NCBI GenBank assembly: GCA_016235445.1
Contig: JACRLB010000029.1
Coordinates: 62,001-126,000, forward strand
DNA length: 64,000 bases
Source: Chloroflexota bacterium
GTDB taxonomy: Bacteria; Chloroflexota; Anaerolineae; Anaerolineales; Villigracilaceae
Direction of reading: 5' to 3'
Within the stretch, counting starts at the first letter, position 1, and every line of letters begins with the position of its first letter. Shown here in pieces: positions 37,366 through 47,176 of the stretch. The notes beneath the pieces are model-generated. The model ran no database searches. It saw only the letters and a program-made list of their open reading frames with translations, and was not told the DNA's origin. The position numbers were made by a program, and so were the translations under genes.

Positions 37366-37729
37366 GTGGATATCCAAAGCGGAAGGTGATTATGCTGTTG
37401 CAAGAAGAGAAATGGAAGCAAGCGGTGGAAACTGCGATGCCATCTGTTTTCATTCCCAACAAATGGCTGAGAAGTATTTAAAGGCGTTTTTGTTCAAGAA
37501 TAGGGTGGATTTTCCCAAAGTACATAATTTAGTTGAGTTGCTTGAGCTATGCCTGGTAAATGATTCGTCTCTTGAAACATGTCGGGATTTTTTAGACCGA
37601 TTGGAAGATTATGCTGTTTTATATCGTTACCCTGGGGCGTCTGCAGATCAATCTGATGCAGATATAGCATTTCGTGACGCTGGAAAAATCAGAACGATTA
37701 TGCGCTCGAAACTTGATATTAATGACTAA
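37346..37729 (+). CDS. HEPN domain protein (toxin-like)
   Basis: WISKAEGDYAVARREM...CDAICFHSQQMAEKYLKAFLFKN...KVHNLVELLELC; overlaps the MNT gene. Confidence 0.88.
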   Translation: MNMLLAEWISKAEGDYAVARREMEASGGNCDAICFHSQQMAEKYLKAFLFKNRVDFPKVHNLVELLELCLVNDSSLETCRDFLDRLEDYAVLYRYPGASADQSDADIAFRDAGKIRTIMRSKLDIND

Positions 37730-38549
37730 CTTAAATCTCTCCATCAACACAGACCTTGCCCGCGATATTCTCACGGGCTTTATAAAATTCGAAATTACGC
37801 GCATTGGAATGTCTCGTGCCATCATCAATCTATCAGGCGGCCTGGACTCGGCCCTCTCCTGCGCGCTGGCAGTGGAAGCTTTGGGGGCAGAGAATGTGAC
37901 GGCCCTGCGATTGCCCTATCGCACATCCTCACCTGATTCGGTGGCACATGCCCAATTGATGATTGACCAGTTCAACGTTAAGAGTGAGACGATCGACATT
38001 AGCGCGATGGTGGATCCGTTGATTCATCGTGATCCAGCGATCACCAACATCCGCAAGGGAAATATCATGGCGCGCGTGCGTATGATCGTTCTCTACGATC
38101 AATCCGAAGTCTTCAAGGCATTGCCCGTTGGCACAGGCAACAAGACGGAAATTTTGCTTGGCTACAGCACGATGTATGGCGACTCTGCCAGCGCGATCAA
38201 CCCCATCGGCGATCTTTATAAAACACAGGTGCGCCAGCTTTCCCGCGCCATGAACATCCCCGCACCGATCATTGACAAAGCTCCGTCTGCCGACCTGTGG
38301 GAAGACCAGACCGATGAAAAAGAACTTGGCTTCACCTACGAGGAAGTGGATAAGCTTCTTTATCTTTTGGTGGACCAGCGTTACAGCCCGCAGGAGGCAG
38401 TGGAAGCGGGCTTTGATGAAGCGTTCGTAAAAACCGTCACCACGCGCATTCGCCGTAATCAGTTCAAACGAATGCAGCCGCCGATTGCAAAGATCAGCAA
38501 TCGCACGGTTGGCTATGACTTTTTGTATTTACGGGATTGGGGAACGTAG
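37722..38549 (+). CDS. nadE: NAD+ synthase
   Basis: INLSGGLDSALSCALAVEALG; ALPVGTGNKTEILLGYSTMYGDSASAINPIGDLYKTQVRQL; DKAPSADLWEDQTDEKELG. Confidence 0.92.
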   Translation: MTNLNLSINTDLARDILTGFIKFEITRIGMSRAIINLSGGLDSALSCALAVEALGAENVTALRLPYRTSSPDSVAHAQLMIDQFNVKSETIDISAMVDPLIHRDPAITNIRKGNIMARVRMIVLYDQSEVFKALPVGTGNKTEILLGYSTMYGDSASAINPIGDLYKTQVRQLSRAMNIPAPIIDKAPSADLWEDQTDEKELGFTYEEVDKLLYLLVDQRYSPQEAVEAGFDEAFVKTVTTRIRRNQFKRMQPPIAKISNRTVGYDFLYLRDWGT

Positions 38550-38555
38550 CCTGTC

Positions 38556-39803
38556 TTGAAAATTCAAATTCCTCTTGCGCTAAAACATTTTCGCTACCGT
38601 TATTTGTGGATTGGTTTGCTGGTTTCTGTGGCTGGCTCTCAAATGCAAAGCGCGGCGATCCACTGGCACATCCGCGAATTGACCGGGGAGCCTAATCCTC
38701 TTGCCCTGGGTGGAATTGGTCTCGCACGCATCTTGCCAGTAATTATATTTTCCATTGTTGGTGGAACCATCGCGGATAATTACAACCGCCGCACGATCCT
38801 TTTTATCACGCAAACTGCGCTGGCTTTGCAGGCGCTTGTACTTGCTGTATTGACCTTTTTTGGGCAAATCACCATCTGGCAGATTTATGTTTTGACCGCC
38901 ATTCAGGCCTCTGCCATGGCGTTTGACCTGCCTGCGCGGCAGTCGCTTGTGCCGAACCTGGTGCCGCGCGATATTTTGTCCTCCGCCTTCAGCCTGAATA
39001 CCATTGCTTTCAATGTTGGCGCAATTGGCGGCCCGCTTCTGTTCGGCCTGATTCCCGAAGGCATGCAAGGATTGGCGTACCTTCTTAATTCTATTTCTTT
39101 TCTCGCGGTCATCGTGGCGCTCTTTTTTATGGGCGAGGTGCCGCAGAATTTAAATAAAGCCAGCGGCGTGAATCTGAGCGCCATGTGGGAGGGTGTACGC
39201 TTTATTTTCAAACGCCCGCTTATTTCCTCCACCATGTTGATGGATTTTATCGCCACGTTCTTTGCATCTGCAAACACCATGCTCCCGATTGTGGCGCGTG
39301 ATATTTTAAACGTGGGAAAAGCGGGGTTTGCCTGGCTCACTTCTGCGGAGGCATTTGGCTCGGTAATCGCGGGGCTGGTTGTTTCGCAATTCCCGAAGTT
39401 ACGTAAACAAGGCCTGCTATTCTTTGTTTCAGTCTTTGCTTTCGGCCTTGCGACAATTATGTTTGGTTTCAGTAAAACCTTTGGGTTTGCAATGGTTACT
39501 TTATTCTTTGTCGGCGCGGGGGATGCGGTCAGCACGGTCATTCGCAATACGATTCGCCAGCTCCAAACCCCCGATCATATTCGCGGACGAATGACCAGTG
39601 TAAACCAGGTTTTTTTTATGGGCGGCCCGCAATTGGGTGAAGTGGAAGCAGGATTGGTCGCGGCTGTGTTTGGCGTGCCATTTTCGATCATCAGCGGGGG
39701 GATTGGTTGTATTCTCGGCCTGGGGTTTGTCGCTTTCAAATGGCCGCAATTGATCGCATACAACGGCGACGAACCCACGCTCGCAGGCGCCACAGCGGAT
39801 TAG
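38556..39803 (+). CDS. MFS transporter (enterobactin exporter EntS-like)
   Basis: GLLVSVAGSQMQSAAIHWHIRELTG...; ~12 TM segments. Confidence 0.85.
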   Translation: MKIQIPLALKHFRYRYLWIGLLVSVAGSQMQSAAIHWHIRELTGEPNPLALGGIGLARILPVIIFSIVGGTIADNYNRRTILFITQTALALQALVLAVLTFFGQITIWQIYVLTAIQASAMAFDLPARQSLVPNLVPRDILSSAFSLNTIAFNVGAIGGPLLFGLIPEGMQGLAYLLNSISFLAVIVALFFMGEVPQNLNKASGVNLSAMWEGVRFIFKRPLISSTMLMDFIATFFASANTMLPIVARDILNVGKAGFAWLTSAEAFGSVIAGLVVSQFPKLRKQGLLFFVSVFAFGLATIMFGFSKTFGFAMVTLFFVGAGDAVSTVIRNTIRQLQTPDHIRGRMTSVNQVFFMGGPQLGEVEAGLVAAVFGVPFSIISGGIGCILGLGFVAFKWPQLIAYNGDEPTLAGATAD

Positions 39804-39806
39804 TAA

Positions 39807-40087
39807 AGACTGTTCCTTAACTAGCCACCTGACACTTTGTTTTTTTGGACGCAGATGAACGCTGAAAACGCTGATTCAAACCGTTTTGCTCTTGTTTTTC
39901 AAAAAATTTGCGTTCATCTGCGTCCCATTTTTAAAACTGTCAGGTGGGTAGTTTCTTAACTCTTTTTTTGAACACCGACAGCACGGAGTAGACTGAAATT
40001 CACGGAAAAACCCATAATAAAAGCCGCTCTTTTCCGTAACATCCGTGTACAAAAAATAAGGCGATAAGAACTTAAGAAACGCCCTCT
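39807..40087. repeat. Element B, copy 2, interrupted by element A (39822..39951)
   Basis: agactgttccttaac | element A | tttcttaactcttttttt...cttaagaaacgccctct. Confidence 0.75.
39822..39951. mobile_element. MITE-like element A, copy 1 (130 bp) with imperfect 9-bp TSD ttccttaac / tttcttaac
   Basis: TIR TAGCCACCTGACA / TGTCAGGTGGGTAG; near-identical to 42756..42885. Confidence 0.85.
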
Positions 40088-40089
40088 AA

Positions 40090-40968
40090 CTACACCCTCG
40101 CCAAAAAATCCATTTGATGCGCAATGTATACCAGCTCTCCGCGTTCGACCTGAGCGTGGCGTTCCTTCAACCAATTCGCAAATTTATTTGCATCCAATTT
40201 AACATTTCCCTCAAGCGACTCTTCAAAGAAATGCAAAATGAAATGCAGGAAGTACGCCTCGTCCGCTGGATACTTTCCATTTTTAGCATACACCACCCAG
40301 TCCGAAGAACCCGCCGCCAGAACCTCTGCGCCCGCATTCAGCAAATGGCCGAACAAATGCCGCCCCGCACAGCTATCGCCGCCTGTAGGCCGCGCATCCA
40401 TCGTCGCATGATACAGCCGCTCGATCTGCGCATCCAACATCGCATCAATCGTCGGCTCCAAAGAAGTCATACCATCGAAATTAATGGTCAGCCACGCTAA
40501 ATGTTTCGTCAGCGCAAGCAGTCTCGGCATACTTTCAGGCAGGGGCATTAAATCCAAAAATGCGTGCGCAATCAACAGATCAGCAGGCGCGGGATTTTTT
40601 TGGATGAAATCAAAAACGTCTGCGCATTCAAACTGGATATGAAATTCATGAGACCGATCAAATATGCGTAGCTGACCCTCCCCGCCTCTTTCCACGCTCA
40701 TGCCTGATTCCACCGCCCAGCGCAGAATCCACTCCCGGGCAGTTTCGACATTTTCAGCCAGCTCATCCACGAGAACATAATCCACTTTTCGAACAACATC
40801 CCAGCGAAGCAGGCGGATGAGCATGGTTCCGATTCCCATGCCAATCTCGATAATCCGAATCGGCCTGCCAGGCAAATTGGCCTTCAATGCTTCAAAGACG
40901 ATTCGATTAAGGGCGCGGTCATCCACGCTTTGCTTGGAGAGTAGGTAATGTGGGAAGGAATATTCCAT
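40090..40968 (-). CDS. Class I SAM-dependent methyltransferase-like protein
   Basis: PIRIIEIGMGIGTMLIRLLRW...VDYVLVDELAENVETAR. Confidence 0.7.
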   Translation of the reverse strand: MEYSFPHYLLSKQSVDDRALNRIVFEALKANLPGRPIRIIEIGMGIGTMLIRLLRWDVVRKVDYVLVDELAENVETAREWILRWAVESGMSVERGGEGQLRIFDRSHEFHIQFECADVFDFIQKNPAPADLLIAHAFLDLMPLPESMPRLLALTKHLAWLTINFDGMTSLEPTIDAMLDAQIERLYHATMDARPTGGDSCAGRHLFGHLLNAGAEVLAAGSSDWVVYAKNGKYPADEAYFLHFILHFFEESLEGNVKLDANKFANWLKERHAQVERGELVYIAHQMDFLARV

Positions 40969-41076
40969 ATTGGTTCGGAGTCCAAAAACTCCCAGCCGAT
41001 CAAAGCTGGACGGCGCGCATCAACAGGCATCCGCATGAGCGCGCGGTGTGAAATTTACAATGCGCAGGATTAAGGT

Positions 41077-41412
41077 TTACGATTTCTGTTTGTCAATCCA
41101 CAAAAGAACAAGCATGATGACTTCCACAACCAAAGCATAATAACCGATGGCTGAATTTGTGCCGAGGGTGAATGTCTTTTCGCCCATGACGCCCCATAAA
41201 GACATGGTCAACGCAGTATAGCCAGTCAACACCCACCAGACAAGTTTTTTACGCTCCTGAAAAAATGGGATGGGCAGGATGTACGCGCCGAGTAAGCCTG
41301 CAAACCCCAGACCGTTAAGCGTGAACATGATATCCGGATACAATGTGACATGCAGAAAAGCGGTGGCGAGACTGCTAATGATGATGCCAATGCGGGTGTT
41401 TGTCAGTTTCAT
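41077..41412 (-). CDS. Small membrane protein
   Basis: Hydrophobic ORF. Confidence 0.5.
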   Translation of the reverse strand: MKLTNTRIGIIISSLATAFLHVTLYPDIMFTLNGLGFAGLLGAYILPIPFFQERKKLVWWVLTGYTALTMSLWGVMGEKTFTLGTNSAIGYYALVVEVIMLVLLWIDKQKS

Positions 41413-41541
41413 GGGAAATCTCCTTTGGTTGATTAAAAGACGATACAGATTGTCCTAATTGTACCAATGCTTTCCCTTCCAGGCTGTGCGTGTGCCGCTG
41501 TTCGCAGGAATCCATCCTGCGGAGCACCTGCCACATGCCAA

Positions 41542-42420
41542 TCACTCTGCTCCCTCATCCTCCGTCGGACTTTCGATCAGAACTTTCATCTCCGCCAGCA
41601 CAGCCTTATGAATGGCGGCTGTATCATTCGTCCCCAAATCTTTTATGTAAATCGGCCTGCCAATCTGAATCGTGATCGTGACGGGCTTTTCACCAAAGAT
41701 AATCATGCCAAGCAATTGCAGGGCCGTGGTCAGCTTTTCTTTTTCCTCCTTTGTCTTTTTTATTTTCAATAACCAATGCCCCGCGTATTTTTTCGCTATT
41801 ACATTGCGAACCAGCACCGGCAATATTGCCGCATTCGGAGCCATGCGGACGAATACCCCCACACTATCCATCCACGCTTTCAGCGCTTCCACTGCCCCAT
41901 CATGCACATCAGGGTCGGGTTCGATGCGGCCAGCGGGGAAGGTCAGCGCTGCGCCGCCAGATTTCAGGTGTGAACTGACCTGGCGCACAAGCGACATTCT
42001 TTTCGAGGCATCATCGTGGACATAAAATAATTGCGCCGTTGTGTTTGGCAGGGCATTTAAAAAGGGACGGTCGAGCGCGATGATGTGCAGCTCTTTGCGG
42101 TTCAATGCCGCAAAGAGCGCCACGGTGTCGGCCATGCCAGGGTGATTGGATAATGCCAGAAACGCCGAATCAGGAATACGGTCCGCGTGGATGATGCGCA
42201 GGTCGTTTACATAGCGGCGGACGAGATTCCATCCGCCTTCCACAATTCCATGCGAGCCGACAACCTCATCATATTCCACAACATGGCTTGCAAAAATTTG
42301 CGCAGGCTTCAGAAAAACCTTTCTCAGCAAACGCGCCAACAGCGGATGGCCCTGCCAGCCAAATGATGAGACGAGGTCATCGAGGTTGATCTGTGTGAGG
42401 GTTTCAAAATTTGAGGTCAT
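41542..42420 (-). CDS. 1-acylglycerol-3-phosphate acyltransferase-like protein
   Basis: LALSNHPGMADTVALFAAL (HX4D) and AGRIEPDPD. Confidence 0.7.
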   Translation of the reverse strand: MTSNFETLTQINLDDLVSSFGWQGHPLLARLLRKVFLKPAQIFASHVVEYDEVVGSHGIVEGGWNLVRRYVNDLRIIHADRIPDSAFLALSNHPGMADTVALFAALNRKELHIIALDRPFLNALPNTTAQLFYVHDDASKRMSLVRQVSSHLKSGGAALTFPAGRIEPDPDVHDGAVEALKAWMDSVGVFVRMAPNAAILPVLVRNVIAKKYAGHWLLKIKKTKEEKEKLTTALQLLGMIIFGEKPVTITIQIGRPIYIKDLGTNDTAAIHKAVLAEMKVLIESPTEDEGAE

Positions 42421-42722
42421 TCGCGTTCCACCGAAAAAAACAAGGGAAAACCCTCCATACCCGCGGCCTGATGGGCGCGTTGGACGCGTTTCTCCGCTTC
42501 CATGCGCGGCAGGGATTGAACATAGGCCGTGCCTTTGATGTGCGCAACGAGCATGATTTCCGCGGCGCGGTCATTCGAGAGAAAGAAGATTTGCTTGAGA
42601 ACTTCCACCACAAAATCCATCGGCGTCACATCGTCGTTGTGGATGAGGATGCGGTAGAGCGGCTCGAGTTCCGTTTCGACGGTTTCGATGATTTCGATTT
42701 CAGGGAAAATGTTGTTGTTCAT
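42417..42722 (-). CDS. clpS: ATP-dependent Clp protease adaptor ClpS
   Basis: YRILIHNDDVTPMDFVVEVLKQIFFLSNDRAAEIMLVAHIKGTAYV. Confidence 0.9.
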   Translation of the reverse strand: MNNNIFPEIEIIETVETELEPLYRILIHNDDVTPMDFVVEVLKQIFFLSNDRAAEIMLVAHIKGTAYVQSLPRMEAEKRVQRAHQAAGMEGFPLFFSVERE

Positions 42723-42755
42723 TTTTATTAACACGAAGGCAGTCTTTCTTCTTTC

Positions 42756-42885
42756 TAGCCACCTGACACTTTGTTTTTTTGGACGCAGATGAACGCTGAA
42801 AACGCTGATTCAAACCGTTTTGCTTTTGTTTTTCAAAAAATCTGCGTTTATCTGCGTCCCGTTTTTAAAACTGTCAGGTGGGTAG
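42756..42885. mobile_element. MITE-like element A, copy 2 (130 bp) with perfect 9-bp TSD tcttctttc
   Basis: TIR TAGCCACCTGACA / TGTCAGGTGGGTAG; flanks 42747-42755 and 42886-42894 both tcttctttc. Confidence 0.9.
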
Positions 42886-42892
42886 TCTTCTT

Positions 42893-43708
42893 TCATCTAT
42901 TTGTAAGTTGATCAACTTCGCTCTGTGATAATTCGATCTCCGCCGCCTCGAAATTTTCGCGGATGTGCTTCGGGTTGGCAGACATGGGAATGGTGATGAC
43001 TCTCGGCTGGGAGATCACCCACGCCAGCGCAATTTGAAAGATGGTTGCGTTGTGTGCTTTGGCGATGGCTTCAAGTTTTGCGTTCGTCCTTAAATTGCCC
43101 TCGTCGATGGGGGAGTAGGCGGTTAGAAGAATATCGTTTTTCTGGCAATATTCCAGCATCCCGTTTTTGACATACGAACGATCAGACAAACTAAACGGTA
43201 CTTGATTTATGATGATCGGCGTTTCAGAAAGTTGCTCTGATTCTTTCAGCAGTTTCAAATTGAAATTGCTCACGCCAAGATGCTTCACCTTTCCATCGCG
43301 CACCAGCTTGTTCAATGCACGGAACGTATCCGCGAGCTTCATTCCCGCCGCAGGCCAGTGGATGAGATACAAATCCGCATAATCCATTTGCAGGCGGCGC
43401 AGGCTATTTTCACAGGAACGAAGAACCTCGTCATATTGAAGATGAGACGGCGTGACTTTAGTCGTGATGAACAACGCCTCTCTCTTAATCTGTGAACTGT
43501 AGACTGCGTCCCCGAGCAGTTCTTCCGCGTGACCATTCGCGTACATCTCGGCGGTGTCGAAGTGAGTGTAGCCAGTTTCTATTGCAGAGTGGAGAGCGGC
43601 CATCGAAACAGAATCAGTGGTCGGGTTGGGGGAAGAGCCGCCGCCGATTTTCCAGGTGCCGAATCCGATCTTGGGGAGAGTCAAGTTGGGGATGGAATCA
43701 AATTTCAT
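42893..43708 (-). CDS. Aldo/keto reductase
   Basis: LPKIGFGTWKIGGG..., GYTHFDTAEMYANG, DLYLIHWPA, HLGVSNFNLKLL. Confidence 0.92.
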   Translation of the reverse strand: MKFDSIPNLTLPKIGFGTWKIGGGSSPNPTTDSVSMAALHSAIETGYTHFDTAEMYANGHAEELLGDAVYSSQIKREALFITTKVTPSHLQYDEVLRSCENSLRRLQMDYADLYLIHWPAAGMKLADTFRALNKLVRDGKVKHLGVSNFNLKLLKESEQLSETPIIINQVPFSLSDRSYVKNGMLEYCQKNDILLTAYSPIDEGNLRTNAKLEAIAKAHNATIFQIALAWVISQPRVITIPMSANPKHIRENFEAAEIELSQSEVDQLTNR

Positions 43709-43736
43709 GATTTGAAATTATACACTTGATAAATAA

Positions 43737-43762
43737 AAACCCGCCTTTCACAAGACGGGTTT
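43737..43762. terminator. Hairpin terminator
   Basis: AAACCCGCCTTTCACAAGACGGGTTT. Confidence 0.7.
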
Positions 43763-43785
43763 GCCGACCACCACTGCCAACTGCC

Positions 43786-44346
43786 TCACGCAGGCACTTT
43801 ATCCCATTCCTTCTGCGCCGACTCAAAACCCCGCTTCAAAGCTTCGTAGTTTTTCGGAAGCAGGTGTTTATGTCTCGCAGGCAAATGACCTTCCAACGCC
43901 TTTTCCACATCCTTCAACGTGACTTCGGGCAGGGCGCTGAGCAGTGCGCCCATTGCCACCATGTTCATCAATTTCTTGTCGCCGATCTCTTCGGCGATTT
44001 CGTTGCAGGGCACAAAAATTGCGTGGATGTCACTGCGCTTTGCCGGGCGATCCACCATGGATTGGTTCACGATCAACGTGCCGCCGGGCGCGAGCGTTTC
44101 TTCGTATTTGTCAAAGGATGGCAAATTCAGGGCAATCGCCAGCGGTGGATTTTTCACCAGCGGCGAGCCGATCTCATGGTCGGCAATGACCACGGTGCAG
44201 TTGGCCGTGCCGCCGCGCATTTCGGGGCCGTAGGATGGAATCCACGTGACGTCTTTGCCAGTGTCCATGGCCGCGTAAGCCAGCACCTGCCCGCCAAACA
44301 AAACGCCCTGCCCGCCAAACCCTGCGATGATGATTTCTTTTTGCAT
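43786..44346 (-). CDS. 2-oxoacid:ferredoxin oxidoreductase, gamma subunit
   Basis: MQKEIIIAGFGGQGVLFGGQVLAYAAMDTGKDVTWIPSYGPEMRGGTANC. Confidence 0.9.
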   Translation of the reverse strand: MQKEIIIAGFGGQGVLFGGQVLAYAAMDTGKDVTWIPSYGPEMRGGTANCTVVIADHEIGSPLVKNPPLAIALNLPSFDKYEETLAPGGTLIVNQSMVDRPAKRSDIHAIFVPCNEIAEEIGDKKLMNMVAMGALLSALPEVTLKDVEKALEGHLPARHKHLLPKNYEALKRGFESAQKEWDKVPA

Positions 44347-44449
44347 AAAAACTCCTTTTAAACACGAAGGACACAAAGGGTACGAAGGAATTTTGAAGGA
44401 TAAAAACTTTCTCTTTCTTCTTTCATCCTTTTGCCTTCATCCTTCATCC

Positions 44450-45217
44450 TTATATTTTGATCTGCTTGATTGCATCACTGATCTTGTAATCGCCCAGCGG
44501 ATATGCAGGGACCATGTGTTCTTCCACGAACTTCAACGAGTTCACTGGGGTGATACCCCAGTTGGTGGGGCAGGTGGAAAGCAGTTCAACCATCGAGAAG
44601 CCCAGTCCGCGCACCTGGGTTTCAAACGCGGTGCGGATGGCTTTCTTTGCGAGGCGAATATTTTTTGGGTCGTGCAGGGAGCGGCGCACGCAATAGCCAA
44701 CGCCTTCCAGCGTGGAAAGCATTTCAGAAACTTTGATCGGATAGCCCTGCGTTTCCACATCGCGGCCATTCGGCGAGGAGGTTGTCTTCATGCCGGGCAA
44801 AGTAGTTGGCGCCATTTGCCCGCCTGTCATGCCGAAGTTGGCGTTGTTGATAAAAATAACGGTAATGTTCTCGCCGCGCGCGGCGGCATGGACAATTTCA
44901 CCCATGCCAATCGAAGCGAGGTCGCCATCGCCCTGGTAGGTGAAGACCACGCGGTCTGGCAGTACACGCTTGATGCCTGTCGCCATCGCGGGCGCGCGTC
45001 CGTGCGGGGCTTCGACGAAATCGGTGTCGAAATAGTTGTAGGCAAACACGGCGCATCCCACCGGCGCAACGCCGATGGTGCGGTCGATGATTTTCATTTC
45101 TTCGAGCACTTCCGCAACCAGCCGATGCGCCACACCATGTGTACAGCCCGGGCAATAATGCGTGGGCATTTCTGTAAATGCTTCGGGTCTTTCGTAAACG
45201 AGATTTGGGGTTGTCAT
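44450..45217 (-). CDS. 2-oxoacid:ferredoxin oxidoreductase, beta (TPP-binding) subunit
   Basis: [66 protein letters not shown]. Confidence 0.92.
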   Translation of the reverse strand: MTTPNLVYERPEAFTEMPTHYCPGCTHGVAHRLVAEVLEEMKIIDRTIGVAPVGCAVFAYNYFDTDFVEAPHGRAPAMATGIKRVLPDRVVFTYQGDGDLASIGMGEIVHAAARGENITVIFINNANFGMTGGQMAPTTLPGMKTTSSPNGRDVETQGYPIKVSEMLSTLEGVGYCVRRSLHDPKNIRLAKKAIRTAFETQVRGLGFSMVELLSTCPTNWGITPVNSLKFVEEHMVPAYPLGDYKISDAIKQIKI

Positions 45218-45273
45218 AAAATTCCTTTTATTCCGTCATTGCGAGACGGCGCTCGTCCGTCGAAGCAATGACA

Positions 45274-46404
45274 TCAAGCGCGTTGAGTCATCCTTGTCAG
45301 CCAGGATTCTCTTGGGTTTGTATGGACAGTTGTCCCCAAAGGGGATGCTATCGGCGCGGTGTGGATGCGCTGAATCTCATCCAGAATTTCATCGTGAAAG
45401 GGAACCACGCCGCCGGGCCGCCCATAAAACTCCACAGGGACTCGTCCGCGCACCGCCAAGAGGACATCATCCAGCATCTGGCCCATGTTCATCTCTGTGA
45501 CTAAAAACGCTCGCGCCTGACCTGTGAGCTGGCTCAGCGCTTCAAACGGAAACGGGCTGACGGTGATCGGCCTGAAAAGCCCGACCTTGATGCCCAGCGC
45601 GCGCGCCTCGCGGACAGCCGAAAGCGCAACGCGGCCCGCCGTGCCAAAACCGATCACTATGATTTCGGCGTCGTCGAGGAAATATTCCTTGTAACGGACT
45701 TCGTTGTTTTGCACTTCCTGCCAGCGGCGAAGCAAACGCAGGTTGGTTTGTTCTTCGTCGAGGGGATTAAGATAAATGGAGGAAAGTATTCTGCGTTCGC
45801 GGTTCATCGCGCCGTTGGTGGCCCACTCGAAATTTTTGCGGTGAACTTCCTGCATGGCTGGCATTTCAGCAGGCTCCATCATTTGCCCAACCGAACCATC
45901 GAGAATCATCATCGTGATCATGCGGTATTTTTCAGCGAGATCGAAAGACAATGCCATCAGGTCAATCGCTTCCTGCACGGATGCGGGCGCGAGAACAATG
46001 CGCGGATAATCTCCGTGCCCGCCGCCGCGTACTGCCTGGTTGTAATCTGCCTGGGCGGGCGCGATGTTGCCGAGGCCTGGCCCGCCGCGCATCACGTTGA
46101 CCAGCACTGCGGGAATCTCCGTCCCTGCAATGTAGGAGAGACCTTCCATCATCAAGCTCACGCCCGGTGACGAAGAGGACGACATCACGCGCACGCCAGC
46201 ACATGCCGCGCCGTAGACCATGTTGATTGCGCCGAGTTCTGATTCGGCTTGCACGAAAGCGCGCCCAAGTTCGGGCAGGCGGCGTGAAAGATATTCCAGG
46301 ATTTCCGTCTGCGGGGTGATGGGATAGCCAAAGTACGCCTCCAGCCCCGCGCGGACGGCGGCTTCGGCAATGGCTTCGTTGCCTTTCCATAATTCTTTTG
46401 GCAT
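45274..46404 (-). CDS. 2-oxoacid:ferredoxin oxidoreductase, alpha subunit
   Basis: [33 protein letters not shown]...[18 protein letters not shown]. Confidence 0.92.
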   Translation of the reverse strand: MPKELWKGNEAIAEAAVRAGLEAYFGYPITPQTEILEYLSRRLPELGRAFVQAESELGAINMVYGAACAGVRVMSSSSSPGVSLMMEGLSYIAGTEIPAVLVNVMRGGPGLGNIAPAQADYNQAVRGGGHGDYPRIVLAPASVQEAIDLMALSFDLAEKYRMITMMILDGSVGQMMEPAEMPAMQEVHRKNFEWATNGAMNRERRILSSIYLNPLDEEQTNLRLLRRWQEVQNNEVRYKEYFLDDAEIIVIGFGTAGRVALSAVREARALGIKVGLFRPITVSPFPFEALSQLTGQARAFLVTEMNMGQMLDDVLLAVRGRVPVEFYGRPGGVVPFHDEILDEIQRIHTAPIASPLGTTVHTNPRESWLTRMTQRA

Positions 46405-46432
46405 TCGTTTCTCCGTTGGTATTACTTTTTCT

Positions 46433-46531
46433 CTACCGTACATCCAAACCCTAAAGGTCTCCATTCCCTTCGCAAATTCCTGATTGGCAAGAAAGACCTT
46501 TAGGGTTTTTTACGAGGAAAATGTACGGTAG
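46433..46531. repeat. Palindromic element D, copy 1 (99 bp)
   Basis: CTACCGTACA...AAACCCTAAAGGTCT...AGACCTTTAGGGTTT...TGTACGGTAG. Confidence 0.85.
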
Positions 46532-46615
46532 CAAATTACGTTTCAGAAATGCGAAGAAAGAAGAAAGAGGAAAGAATAAAACGGCTCTTTCCTCTTTCCT
46601 CTTTCTTTATATATT

Positions 46616-46864
46616 TTACGCCGCCACCAGCGCCGCGGCCTTTGTCACTTCCCGATAAACGGTAATTGCCGCATCCGGACAAACCACGGCGCAAATAGCG
46701 CATCCCGTGCAGCCATCCTTGAACGTATGCGCGGGGTGGTATCCCTTGGGGGTGAGGTGCGCCATGTTCAGCTCGATCACTGTCTGTGGACAGGCGCTGA
46801 TGCAAAGCTCGCATCCTTTGCAATACGTATCGCTTACTTCGATCCAACCTTTGACTGCCATCAC
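46616..46864 (-). CDS. 4Fe-4S ferredoxin subunit (delta) of the oxidoreductase
   Basis: YCKGCELCISACPQTVIEL and CTGCAICAVVCPDAAITV. Confidence 0.92.
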   Translation of the reverse strand: MMAVKGWIEVSDTYCKGCELCISACPQTVIELNMAHLTPKGYHPAHTFKDGCTGCAICAVVCPDAAITVYREVTKAAALVAA

Positions 46865-47050
46865 AGCTCCTTATATTGAGAAGTTAGACATTATTAGGCG
46901 ACTTTCGCCGCCATGTCTATTATGTCGTTATCGGAAAACGGGGTGTAGTGCCAAGCGTCACATACAATGGTGTACAAAGGTCATCCCTTTTTTGATGATA
47001 AAATCACGCCGCTCGAGCGAATAAATTTCGAAAATTCAAACATAATTTCG

Positions 47051-47149
47051 CTGCCGTACATTTCCCTCGCAAAGAAACCCTAAAGGTCTTTTCGGTGTAT
47101 CAGGAATCTGCGAGGAAAAGGAGACCTTTAGGGTTTGCGTGTACGGTAG
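47051..47149. repeat. Palindromic element D, copy 2 (99 bp)
   Basis: CTGCCGTACA...AAACCCTAAAGGTCT...AGACCTTTAGGGTTT...TGTACGGTAG. Confidence 0.85.
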
Positions 47150-47176
47150 AGAAAACATAATAAGGAGCAGAGAGCT

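Noticed and set aside
44327-45271. Long plus-strand ORF opposite the oxidoreductase beta subunit
   Set aside because: Antisense to a clear TPP-binding subunit.
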